Assembly (NCBI GenBank): GCA_963773835.1
Contig: CAVZCQ010000003.1
Span: 62,001-126,000, forward strand
Reading direction: 5' to 3'
Source: JOPF136 sp963773835
GTDB lineage: Bacteria; Acidobacteriota; Terriglobia; Acidiferrales; UBA7541
Length of the DNA stretch: 64,000 nt
The number at the start of each line of letters is the position of its first letter. Position 1 is the first letter of the stretch. The translations under genes and the position numbers were made by a program. This document shows, in pieces, positions 8,383-16,675 of this stretch. The notes beneath the pieces were generated by a model. That model searched no databases, was not told where the DNA came from, and saw only the letters and a program-made list of their open reading frames with translations.

Positions 8383-9774
8383 TTAGACCCGCTCCTCCAG
8401 CGAGGATTCCAAACCGCGCATCAATTGCCGGCGCGCTCCCGCATCCAGCCGGGCTGGCTCCGCGTCGCGGTAAATCCCCGTAGCTTCGAGCCAGGCGAGA
8501 AATTCGGGAGCCGGCCGCAAATGGAAGAGCCGGCGTGCTGCGAGCCCGTCGTGGTAGCTAGTGGACTGGTAATTCAACATCACGTCGTCCGAGCAGGGCA
8601 CGCCCATAAAGTAGTTGCAGCCGGCCGCCGCCAGCAACAGCAGCAGATTGTCCGCCGAGTTCTGGTCCGCCGCCGCGTGGTTCGTGTAGCACACGTCGCA
8701 ACCCATCGGCAGGCCCAACAGTTTGCCCATGAAATGGTCTTCCAGCCCCGCGCGCGTAATCTGCCGCTCATCGTACAGGTATTCGGGACCGATGAAACCC
8801 ACCACGCTGTTCACCAGGAACGGCTCGAACACGCGCGCCACCCCGTAGGCCCGCGCCTCGAGCGTCAGTTGATCCACGCCCTGGTGCGCTTCTGCGGAAA
8901 GTGCGCTTCCCTGCCCGGTCTCGAAATACATTGCGTTCGCGCCCTTCCACTCCACGTCGCGCTGCCGGTGATGCTCCAGCACCCGCTCGCGGCCTTCGCG
9001 CAGCATCTCCAGGCTGATCCCGAAGCTGCGGTTGGCCGCTTCCGTGCCCGCCACGGATTGGAACAGCAGGTCCACCGGCGCACCGCGCTCGATGGCCGCA
9101 AGCTGCGTCGTGATGTGCGCCAGGCAGCACGATTGCGTCGGCGCTTCGCACGCGCGGATCAGCCGCTCCAGCCCGCAGAGGATCGCATGCACCGTCTCCA
9201 CCGCGTCCGACGCCGGGTTCACTCCGATCACGGCATCGCCGCATCCGTACAGCAGCCCTTCAAACGCCGCGAGCAGGATCCCGCTGACGTCGTCCACCGG
9301 ATGGTTCGGCTGCACGCGGATGCCCAGCACTCCGCGCTCGCCCATGGTGTTGCGGCACCGCGTCACGTTGCGGATTTTCGCCCCGGCCAGCACCAGGTCC
9401 TTATTGCTCATGATTTTCGCCGCGGCTGCGGCGATTTCCGGCGTGATGGCCCATGCCAGCGCCTTCAGTTGTTCTCCCGAGGTCTCATCGTCCAGCACGA
9501 ACTCGCGAAATTCGCCCATCGTCATGCTGCGGATGGATTGGAACCGCTCGCGGTCCTGCGTCTCCAGAATCAGCCGGCTCACTTCATCTTCGGAAGGATC
9601 GACGACGGGCTGCTCGACGATCGCAGAGAGCGGCAGATCGGCCAGTTGGCGCTTTGCCGCGACGCGTTCCCGCTCCGTCCGCGCCGCAAGGCCGGCCAGT
9701 TGGTCTCCGGATTTTTCTTCGTTGGCTTTGGCCAGCAGCTCGCGCAGGTCACGAAACTGGAATCGCTCGGGCAT
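8383..9774 (-). CDS. eutB: Ethanolamine ammonia-lyase large subunit
   Basis: The catalytic TIM-barrel subunit of the B12-dependent ethanolamine ammonia-lyase. Family blocks are clear: LAWAITPEIAAAAAKIMSNK, RNTMGERGVLGIRVQPNHP, GINPASD-type (here GVNPASDAVET), GTEAANRSFGISLEMLREG, and NHAAADQNSADNLLLLLA near the C-terminus. I start at ATG 9774 (463 residues), because the frame extended to 9867 runs through the tRNA-Leu gene. The start lies 50 bases downstream of the tRNA 3' end on the same strand, so the message may come from the tRNA promoter. It is followed without a gap by eutC. Confidence 0.94.
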   Translation of the reverse strand: MPERFQFRDLRELLAKANEEKSGDQLAGLAARTERERVAAKRQLADLPLSAIVEQPVVDPSEDEVSRLILETQDRERFQSIRSMTMGEFREFVLDDETSGEQLKALAWAITPEIAAAAAKIMSNKDLVLAGAKIRNVTRCRNTMGERGVLGIRVQPNHPVDDVSGILLAAFEGLLYGCGDAVIGVNPASDAVETVHAILCGLERLIRACEAPTQSCCLAHITTQLAAIERGAPVDLLFQSVAGTEAANRSFGISLEMLREGRERVLEHHRQRDVEWKGANAMYFETGQGSALSAEAHQGVDQLTLEARAYGVARVFEPFLVNSVVGFIGPEYLYDERQITRAGLEDHFMGKLLGLPMGCDVCYTNHAAADQNSADNLLLLLAAAGCNYFMGVPCSDDVMLNYQSTSYHDGLAARRLFHLRPAPEFLAWLEATGIYRDAEPARLDAGARRQLMRGLESSLEERV

Positions 9775-9823
9775 CGGACGGCTGGCATCAGGGGCGCGCG
9801 GGCCACTGCCCCTTTCTCGTATT

Positions 9824-9910
9824 TGGTGCCCAAGAGAGGACTCGAACCTCCACGCCGTTGCCGGCACTAGACCCTGAATCTAGCGCGTCTGCCAATTCCG
9901 CCACTTGGGC
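9824..9910 (-). tRNA. tRNA-Leu (anticodon CAG)
   Basis: Read on the minus strand, the 7-bp acceptor stem GCCCAAG pairs with CTTGGGC and is followed by ACCA, so CCA is encoded. The D-arm begins TGGCGGAATTGGCAGACGC, as is standard for class II tRNA-Leu. The anticodon arm CTAGA-TTCAGGG-TCTAG gives CAG. A variable arm (GCCGGCAACGGC) and the T-arm (GGTTCGAGTCC) follow. The length is 87 bases. Confidence 0.97.
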
Positions 9911-9946
9911 ACGCGTCCTGAACGACGCATTGCGGATGGTAGCTAC

Positions 9947-9975
9947 ATTTTCTCCGCGGCCTCACGGGTTGTCAA
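9947..9975 (-). promoter_or_regulatory. Sigma-70-type promoter for tRNA-Leu (and possibly eutBC)
   Basis: On the minus strand TTGACA (9975-9970) is a consensus -35. A 17-base spacer separates it from GAAAAT (9952-9947, four of six -10 matches). Transcription would start near 9940, about 30 bases before the mature tRNA end. Confidence 0.6.
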
Positions 9976-10187
9976 TCCGTGCCACCAAATGCCGGCACTC
10001 AATGATTCCCGCATCGCTCACCTGCCCTCCTGTCCTTCCGGCCAGGCCCAGGAGTCGGGCATAGTACGGCGGGACAGGTTGCGGATTGCGAACCGCAAAG
10101 GATAGAAGCAAATTGACCCCGCACAAGGGGCAGCGTACGCTTGCCCTTAGCTCATTCATGTCCCGAAATGGGAAGGATCCCCTGCCG

Positions 10188-10544
10188 ATGGATTTAAGCA
10201 CTGAGGCCAGACCCCGGGAGCGCAGGCGTGGAGAACGCGTCCTGATCCGCGTGGCCATCCAGGTCAACGGCACAGGGAAGGATGGAAAGCCGGTGCACTC
10301 CCCGGCGGAGGCCGTAGTGGTGAATCGCAACGGCGCCCTGCTGCGCGTTCCGCATCCCCTGAAGCCCGGTAGCACACTGGAGGTTTACCAGGGACAGGAG
10401 AAGCAAGCCAAAGTGTTTCGCATCATCTGGTGCAGCGATCGCCCGCGAGAAGGGCGCCACGATGTAGGCGTGGAGCTGGTCGAGCCCAGCGAAGAACTCT
10501 GGGGCATTCGATTCCCTCCCGCACAGGCCGGGGCCTCCACCTGA
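10188..10544 (+). CDS. PilZ-domain protein
   Basis: The small 118-residue protein is one PilZ domain. The arginine cluster RRRGER near residue 14 fits the RxxxR c-di-GMP contact. VVNRNGALLRVP corresponds to the (D/N)xSxxG loop, but with arginine at the serine position. The rest is a beta-barrel ending in GVELVEP. PilZ proteins bind cyclic di-GMP and relay it to motility, secretion or polysaccharide machines; a diguanylate cyclase is encoded at 51 kb. I chose ATG 10188, with GGAAGG 11 bases upstream; longer in-frame starts exist at 10158 and 10086. The weakened second motif leaves real c-di-GMP binding uncertain. Confidence 0.75.
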   Translation: MDLSTEARPRERRRGERVLIRVAIQVNGTGKDGKPVHSPAEAVVVNRNGALLRVPHPLKPGSTLEVYQGQEKQAKVFRIIWCSDRPREGRHDVGVELVEPSEELWGIRFPPAQAGAST

Positions 10545-10681
10545 GGCCGCGCTCCCGCCGCCACCCTTCCGCCACCCTCACTGGATTTCCCCCTCGAACG
10601 GAGCTATAGTCGCGCCGAAAGCAAGCCGAATGCGGGGCGAGGTGTGCAGCGTGTTTCCCCGCCCCCGGAGGGTTGTGTGTC

Positions 10682-10963
10682 ATGAGTGGGACCCCGAGTG
10701 TACTAATCTTCCTGATCGCTCTCTGGGGAGCGCTGGCGCTCTGCCTGATTGGCCTGCTCGTGTATCGAGGCGTGATCGGCCGCAATGAAGAGCTCGAACT
10801 CTTGGTGGATCAGGCCGAACACCGGTTTGCCGACGAGCAACAGGCCATCTCGTCGCGCATCGAACGGCTCAGCGTTCCGATCCGCTATCTCAGCATATCC
10901 GTGGGAGTGCTGCTGCTGGTGATTGTCGCGGTTTGGATCTACCACGGACTGCAGAACTCCTGA
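10682..10963 (+). CDS. Small two-helix membrane protein
   Basis: Ninety-three residues with a transmembrane helix near the N-terminus (about 6-28), a charged, probably coiled middle (RNEELELLVDQAEHRFADEQ and on) and a second transmembrane helix (about 66-86). The ATG at 10682 has GGAGGG 9 bases upstream. Both ends may face the same side of the inner membrane. No family was recognised. It follows the PilZ gene on the same strand after 137 bases. Confidence 0.7.
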   Translation: MSGTPSVLIFLIALWGALALCLIGLLVYRGVIGRNEELELLVDQAEHRFADEQQAISSRIERLSVPIRYLSISVGVLLLVIVAVWIYHGLQNS

Positions 10964-11064
10964 GGAGCCCGCCGGTCGTCGGAGCGCCCACCGGGTCGTG
11001 CCGCGCGGTTTCCGTGCGATCCCGGCGCGGGAGTCCCCTTCCAACCTCGAAATTCCATTCCCCG

Positions 11065-11631
11065 CTACGGTTTTGCAGGCGCCGGCGGGTTCGGCTGCGC
11101 AGTTGGCGAGGGCGGCCCCGGGATGGCCAGCGAAGTGTGATTGGTTATGATCAGCCACCGGCCGTTTCGCTTCTCGAACACCAAAGTTGTGTGGCCCCGA
11201 TAACCCGTGGACTGGCCGTCCACCACTCCCGTAAACGTCCATTGATACACGGCCCAGGCGATGGTCCCCTCTACGCGGATGAACGTGTTGGACCGGTTGA
11301 TCTGCGGCCCCTGCATGCGTTGCCGCTGGCGCTCGTAGGCCTGGATATACCGGTCCAGGCCGATGAGCGGGGGCTCCCACAGGCCGCTGACCACGAGCAC
11401 GTTGTCCGCATAGTATTTCCGTAGCATTTCCACGTCGCCGATTTGCCAGGCGCCCAGCATTTCCGTGATGTCGGTGTCCACGGCCTGTTCGTCGGTCTGT
11501 TGGACGAGCGGGGTGTCGTCCTTCTTCGCGGATTCCTTTTGGTTCTGCGGCTTCTGCTTCTGCCCGGCGACCGCAGGCCAGGCGGCCAGAAGCGTGAGTA
11601 CGAGGCTAACCAGGAACAGTCGGCGAATCAT
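11065..11631 (-). CDS. Exported SnoaL/NTF2-like protein (DUF4440 type)
   Basis: The 188-residue precursor starts at ATG 11631 with a clear signal peptide (IRRLFLVSLVLTLLAAWPAVAG). A charged Lys/Gln linker follows, then an NTF2-like cone fold. Recognisable blocks are MLGAWQIGDVEMLRKYYADN, VSGLWEPPLIGLDRYIQAYE and the strand FEKRNGRWLIITNHTSL. A Pro-rich tail ends the protein. Proteins of this fold are either small-molecule enzymes (ketosteroid isomerase-like) or binding modules; no catalytic pair can be assigned. It would be periplasmic. It is the last gene on its strand here, 169 bases after the PIG-L gene stop. Confidence 0.82.
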   Translation of the reverse strand: MIRRLFLVSLVLTLLAAWPAVAGQKQKPQNQKESAKKDDTPLVQQTDEQAVDTDITEMLGAWQIGDVEMLRKYYADNVLVVSGLWEPPLIGLDRYIQAYERQRQRMQGPQINRSNTFIRVEGTIAWAVYQWTFTGVVDGQSTGYRGHTTLVFEKRNGRWLIITNHTSLAIPGPPSPTAQPNPPAPAKP

Positions 11632-11800
11632 GATTCCTCCCCGATGCCGTCGCCGTGCGGGGCGCAGACGCACACCGGGCAGAATACCACGAACACCGGA
11701 AAGGGTCGGCGCTCGCACCGCCGGGCGTGCGGAACGGCCAACGGCGCCTGCGCCGGGAATTTGCACCACGGAAAACGCTACCCCGGGTGAATTCCAGCGT

Positions 11801-14308
11801 TCACGGCGATCTCGGCGCTCGCGATTGGCTCAGCAGATTGACGAACAGCCGCAGCGGGCCCTGGATGCCTTCCGGCAACTGGCGGAAGAAGGAGAGGCCC
11901 GTGTAGATGTAGGTTCCTTTCCCGACGTGCGCCACCACCAGCCCCCCCGTCAGATCCTGCTCCCCCGGGTCGCGCATCGCCAGAATGGCGCTGTAGCGCG
12001 AGTCGTAGTCGCCGAGAAAATAGAGGCCGCGCTCCTGAACCCAGCCTTCGAAATCGCCCATCCCGATTTTGTTCGGAAAATTGATCAGGGGACTCTGCGG
12101 CGCCAGGATGCGCACGGGTGAATTCCGGTCGGTAATGCGCAGCGTGGGAACGCCAACTTTCGCCGGGTACGGTGCCGGCAACAGCCGGTTCCAATCCACC
12201 GCGCGCTGGTACTGGACCACGAGCGTGCCGCCTGCGGCCGCGTAGTCCAGCAGGCGCTGGTTCGAGGCCGCCAGGTCGCTCCGCAATTCGTAGGCGCGGA
12301 TTCCCACCGCAATGGCGTCGTACTGGCTCAGGTCGTTGAATGCCAGGACCACAGGGTCCAGCAGATCCACGGCGATGCCGGCCTCGCGCAGCACTTCCGG
12401 GATGGGATCATTTTCCGCGGCCACGTAACCCACACGCAGGTGATCCGGCACAATCAAATCCGGCATGCAGATGGTCACGCTGGCGGGCTCGGTCCACAGC
12501 CAGGAGGGCAGCGTTGGCAGCGGCTCCACAGAGTCGCCGAATTGCTGGCCGCCGAGTTGTGCGTAGGCCTGAAAGGAAAGCGTCGCGGCGCCCGCATTCC
12601 GCGGAACCGGTATTTTCAGCCGCGCGAGCTGGTCGCCCGGCCCGTCAAATTTCAGGGGCACAGCCGGAACGCGCGGCCAGGAGGGGGGCACCGTCATCTC
12701 CACTTCCATTTGCGCCGGCGCCGATCCGTAATAATGGACGCGCACCACCTCCTCCAGCTCTCTGCCCCGTCGCGAAGGCGGCACCAGGATCTCGCGCGGC
12801 TCGAGCGTGAGCGTCACACGGGGCACGATTTGCAGCGGCAGCATTTCCACCTGCGTCGAACTGGCGCGCACTTCCGTTGTCGCGGCTGTGACAGAGAATT
12901 CGTATCCGGCGACAGTGGCCTGAACACGCGCCCGCACGAGCGGGGGCGGAAATGGAAACATCCAATCGTCCGCACCGTGCTGTGGCGGGGCCGAAGCAGG
13001 GATGCTGACGACGAACTGCGCTTCGGCGCCTGAACCTTTCTCGACGGGTTTCTCTTCGGCCGTCCATTCGGCAGGCAGGTCGAGTTTGGGCCAGTTGACG
13101 AAATCGAGCGTGCCTTCACGGTGGCGCTCGGCGACGCTGATAACAACCGTTTCTCCGGGGACTGCCTCGCGGCGGCTGGCCCGCGCGTCCAGGCGCATAG
13201 CGGAAGCCAATTGCAGCGCGTGGTCGATGCGGCCGCGCACCCGGTCGAGCTCGCGCCGGCCCTGCCAGTTTGCGCTCGCATCGGCCGCCCCTCTCCGGGA
13301 TGCGGCATCAGCCGCCTCCATAATATCCATCCCCGCCGCGGCCAGTTGTTTCACAGCCGCGGGCCAGTCCAGGGCGAGCACCAAACGGCGCGCTTCTGCG
13401 AGCGCGTGTTCCGCACGCTCCAGTTCCGGCCGCCCGCTGGCGAGGACCGGGTAACGTGACGCGAGCGCGGCGAGCGGCTCGGCAAATCGCGCGGGATCGG
13501 GCGCTACGCCGTGCTCGTCTACCAGATCCACGCGGAAACGCAAGAACGGCCCGGTGAGGAACCCGGCGATGCCCTGCGTGCGGTGCTGGTAATCACCCTC
13601 GCGGCCGATTTCCGCATAGGTGCGTCCCCACAGCGGCGAGATTTGGTCCGTGGGCGGCGCCCAGCCCTTTTCTCCTTCGCCGCGGTAGCGTTCCAGAACC
13701 TGGTCCACGTGCCAGAGAGACAAATCGCCGGGAAACTGTTTGGGATCCGCCGCAGCGGCCACCGCCTGCGGCGTCAAAATGCCGGAAGCCTGGTGATGAC
13801 CGTGCCCGGTGTGCACGCCGCCCCAACTGTTGATTACGATGTTCGGCTGGTAGTAGCGGATCACCTGCACCATGTCCGCCAGTGCCGTCCCACCCCAGAC
13901 CTGCTCCGCAGCTTCCACCGTTTTGACGAACCCTGTGTCCCGAGCCCGAGTGAAAAACAGGCGGATGCCGTAAATCCGCGTGGCGGCGACCAGTTCGTGG
14001 CTGCGCAGCACGGCGAGTTGCGGGCCTTCCTCGGGGCCCAGCGCATTCTGCCCTCCCTCGCCGCGAGTGATGGACAGCAGCGCCACGTCCGCTCCGAGAC
14101 CGCGAGAGAGATACGTCAGCAGCGCCGCCGGCTCGTCGTCCGGATGCGCCGTGATGCACAGGATGCGCGTGGTGACGCGGGCGTGATCGATAGCCTCCAC
14201 CGCATCCGGCAGGTCCGCGCCGCCGTTCAGGCCCTGCCCGCACACGGCGAGGCCGGGAATCGCCAGCGCGGCGAGCAGGCGGATGGCGAGAAGCCCGCGA
14301 CGCTTCAT
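11801..14308 (-). CDS. Exported PIG-L/LmbE-type deacetylase with large C-terminal extension
   Basis: This 835-residue protein starts at ATG 14308, overlapping the permease stop by four bases (ATGA). A signal peptide covers about residues 1-26. The LmbE domain (about 45-300) has the zinc motif AHPDDE at 54-59 and the second histidine cluster HTGHGHHQ near 180. PIG-L enzymes remove N-acetyl groups from GlcNAc-type substrates. The middle third is beta-sandwich-like and Pro-rich. The last ~200 residues (DLIVPDHLRVGYVAAEND onward) resemble a class I glutamine-amidotransferase-like Rossmann domain without a visible catalytic triad. This is far longer than single-domain PIG-L enzymes. A periplasmic role on a glycan is likely; the substrate is unknown. 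Confidence 0.88.
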   Translation of the reverse strand: MKRRGLLAIRLLAALAIPGLAVCGQGLNGGADLPDAVEAIDHARVTTRILCITAHPDDEPAALLTYLSRGLGADVALLSITRGEGGQNALGPEEGPQLAVLRSHELVAATRIYGIRLFFTRARDTGFVKTVEAAEQVWGGTALADMVQVIRYYQPNIVINSWGGVHTGHGHHQASGILTPQAVAAAADPKQFPGDLSLWHVDQVLERYRGEGEKGWAPPTDQISPLWGRTYAEIGREGDYQHRTQGIAGFLTGPFLRFRVDLVDEHGVAPDPARFAEPLAALASRYPVLASGRPELERAEHALAEARRLVLALDWPAAVKQLAAAGMDIMEAADAASRRGAADASANWQGRRELDRVRGRIDHALQLASAMRLDARASRREAVPGETVVISVAERHREGTLDFVNWPKLDLPAEWTAEEKPVEKGSGAEAQFVVSIPASAPPQHGADDWMFPFPPPLVRARVQATVAGYEFSVTAATTEVRASSTQVEMLPLQIVPRVTLTLEPREILVPPSRRGRELEEVVRVHYYGSAPAQMEVEMTVPPSWPRVPAVPLKFDGPGDQLARLKIPVPRNAGAATLSFQAYAQLGGQQFGDSVEPLPTLPSWLWTEPASVTICMPDLIVPDHLRVGYVAAENDPIPEVLREAGIAVDLLDPVVLAFNDLSQYDAIAVGIRAYELRSDLAASNQRLLDYAAAGGTLVVQYQRAVDWNRLLPAPYPAKVGVPTLRITDRNSPVRILAPQSPLINFPNKIGMGDFEGWVQERGLYFLGDYDSRYSAILAMRDPGEQDLTGGLVVAHVGKGTYIYTGLSFFRQLPEGIQGPLRLFVNLLSQSRAPRSP

Positions 14309-15648
14309 CGCGTCGCTCCCGCGAACGGCCATTGCTGCAATGACGCCGCTCGCGCCAGAAACACCAGCGCCCCCGCGGCCATCACGCCCAGCCCGGCCAG
14401 CGCCGTCCGCCCGGTGGAGAAAAACACGCCGAGCCACAGCAGGATGGCCGCCACCGCCGGCACGGGATACAGCCACATGCGGAAGGGCAGGCGCTCGCGC
14501 CCCCATTTTTTTCTCAGCACCATCACTCCCACCGCTCCTCCCACGAATTGCACCAGAATGCGCATGGCCAGAATCGCGGCAATCACTTCGCGCAGCCGGA
14601 ACAGCAGGCTGAACACCAGCGCCACGGCTCCCAGCGCCACCAGCGATACGTGCGGAAAATGCCGCGTGGGATGCACGCGCGCGAAGGCGCGGAAAAACGT
14701 GCCGTCCACGGCCGCCGCATAGGGCACGCGCGAATAGCCCAGCGTCAGCGCAAACAGCGAACCGAACGCCACCCACAGCACCATCCCGGTGGCGATGCGC
14801 GCGGCCCCCGCGCCGTAAATGCGCTCCACCAGCGCGCTGGCGATGAACGGAGTGGCCCGCGCCTGCTGCCAGGGGATTACGCCGAGAATCGACGTCTGCA
14901 ACACCAGATAGAGCGCCGCGATCCCCAGAACCGAAATAAAAATGCTTCGCGGGATGTTCCGCTCCGGGGAGCGAATCTCGCCGCCCAGATGGCACACGTT
15001 ATAGTAGCCGAGGTAGGTGTAAATGGTCTGGACCGTCGCCGCTCCCAGCCCCGCGAAAAACGGCCAGGAGAGATTCCAGGCCCCCGGCGGAAACGTAAAC
15101 GCCAGCCGCGAGTCAAAATGCGTCAGACCGCCCCAGATCAGCCAGCCCAGCGTGGCAATCACTCCGGCCCACAGCAGCATCGTAATCTTTCCGATCTGCT
15201 CGATCCGCCGATAGAGCAACAGAACCACGGCAATCACCACCGCCCCGGAGAGCGCTTTCTGCCCCCACCAGCCCAGCGGCACCAGATACGACGCATACTG
15301 CGAAAACCCAATTGCCGCCGATGCCATTACCAGCGGCGCTTGGAACATCGTCTGCCAGATGAACAGAAACGCCATCAGGCCTCCCCAGCGCCCGGGGCCG
15401 AATGCTTCGCGGAGAAACACGTAGCTTCCTCCCGCTTCCGGCATGGCCGCTCCCAGTTCCGCCCATACGCAACCGTCCATCAGCGCCACCAGCGCCCCGG
15501 CGGCCCAGGCCAGAAGGCACTGTGGGCCGGGCATGGCTTCAATCACCAGGGGAACGACCACAAACGGGCCGATGCCCACCATGTCGATCATATTGAGCGC
15601 GGTGGCCTCCGCCAGTCCCAGCCCGCGTTCGAGTTGTGGTCCGGCCAT
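14305..15648 (-). CDS. APC-superfamily amino acid permease
   Basis: The 447-residue inner-membrane protein has about 12 hydrophobic segments. The first helix is typical of the family (ATALNMIDMVGIGPFVVVPL), as are PEAGGSYVFLREAFGP and the YLGYYNVCHLGGEIRSPERN loop. It probably imports an amino acid or amine with protons. The gene overlaps the PIG-L deacetylase start (ATGA), so the two form an operon, although the functional link is not obvious. The substrate is unknown; amino acid antiport cannot be excluded. Confidence 0.92.
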   Translation of the reverse strand: MAGPQLERGLGLAEATALNMIDMVGIGPFVVVPLVIEAMPGPQCLLAWAAGALVALMDGCVWAELGAAMPEAGGSYVFLREAFGPGRWGGLMAFLFIWQTMFQAPLVMASAAIGFSQYASYLVPLGWWGQKALSGAVVIAVVLLLYRRIEQIGKITMLLWAGVIATLGWLIWGGLTHFDSRLAFTFPPGAWNLSWPFFAGLGAATVQTIYTYLGYYNVCHLGGEIRSPERNIPRSIFISVLGIAALYLVLQTSILGVIPWQQARATPFIASALVERIYGAGAARIATGMVLWVAFGSLFALTLGYSRVPYAAAVDGTFFRAFARVHPTRHFPHVSLVALGAVALVFSLLFRLREVIAAILAMRILVQFVGGAVGVMVLRKKWGRERLPFRMWLYPVPAVAAILLWLGVFFSTGRTALAGLGVMAAGALVFLARAASLQQWPFAGATR

Positions 15649-15736
15649 CGGCGCGCCTGCCTCGCAGAACGGGCTGGCAGGATATCAGAGTTGCCCATTC
15701 GTCCGGCCCGCATTCGTGCGCTACACTTCCGCAGGG

Positions 15737-16675
15737 ATGCTGCTCCTCGGAATTTCGCTCACTGCCGCTGCCGCCACCCTGCTCGCGCTCGAATTTCTCC
15801 ACTGCCGTTCCCGGCCGCTGCCCGCGCGAGGGTGGTTGGGACTCTGCGCCCTCCTGCTGGCGGAATTTTTGATGTTTCGCGGCGTCGAGCCGGTTGCGAC
15901 CTATTTCACTCCCATCGCCTGGACCGCCTACCTCCTCCTGGCGGACGCCATGGTCTGGTCCATCCGCGGGCACTCGCGCATGGCGGACGAGCCGCGTGAG
16001 TTCGCCATCCTCGCTGCTCTCTCTCTCCCGCTGTGGCTCATCTTTGAAGGCTACAACCTGCGCCTCGCCAACTGGACCTACGTCGGCCTCCCCGCCCGCT
16101 GGCTCCCCCGCGATTTCGGCTACGCCTGGTCGTTCATGACCATCATCCCCGCCATCCTGCTGACGGCGGACCTGGTGGAATCGTTCGGATGGTTTGCTGG
16201 CGAATCGCGGAAATGGAAATTTCCTCATGCCTCGCTGGCCGGCATGACGGCAACCGGCGCCCTGTGCCTCACGGTGCCCCTGCTGCTGCCACAGGATGCG
16301 GGCGCGTATCTATTCGCGTTCGTCTGGGTGGGTTTCATCCTGCTGCTGGAGCCTGCGAACTACCGCCTGCGCCTGCCCTCGCTGCTGCGCGACCTGGAGG
16401 AGGGGCGCCGCAGCCGCCTCTACGCGCTGCTGGTCTCCGGATGGGTCTGCGGCTGGCTGTGGGAATTCTGGAATTACTGGGCCGCCGCGCGATGGCAGTA
16501 CATTTTTCCAATCTTCCAGCACTGGAAGATTTTCGCCATGCCTGCCCCCGGTTACCTCGGCTTCCTGCCCTTCGCGCTAGAATGCTCGGCCATGGCCGTG
16601 TTCGCCCGCTGGCTGGTTGAGAAACTGCGAACGCGCCTCGCGCCCCCGCCCCGCGAAGCTGAATCACCGCGATGA
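15737..16675 (+). CDS. Multi-pass membrane protein of unknown function
   Basis: I start at ATG 15737 (312 residues), because the longer frame runs through the divergent permease gene. About eight hydrophobic helices are visible, with conserved-looking motifs WLIFEGYNLRLANWTY, GYAWSFMTIIPAILL and WEFWNYWAAARWQYIFP. The many Trp and Tyr residues at helix ends suggest an intramembrane cavity. No family was recognised with confidence. The stop overlaps the next gene by four bases (ATGA), so it is coupled to the TPR protein. Confidence 0.78.
   Translation: MLLLGISLTAAAATLLALEFLHCRSRPLPARGWLGLCALLLAEFLMFRGVEPVATYFTPIAWTAYLLLADAMVWSIRGHSRMADEPREFAILAALSLPLWLIFEGYNLRLANWTYVGLPARWLPRDFGYAWSFMTIIPAILLTADLVESFGWFAGESRKWKFPHASLAGMTATGALCLTVPLLLPQDAGAYLFAFVWVGFILLLEPANYRLRLPSLLRDLEEGRRSRLYALLVSGWVCGWLWEFWNYWAAARWQYIFPIFQHWKIFAMPAPGYLGFLPFALECSAMAVFARWLVEKLRTRLAPPPREAESPR

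Noticed and set aside
9775..9867. A longer EutB starting at 9867
   Set aside because: The extra codons run through the tRNA-Leu 3' half and do not resemble EutB; ATG 9774 fits the family start.
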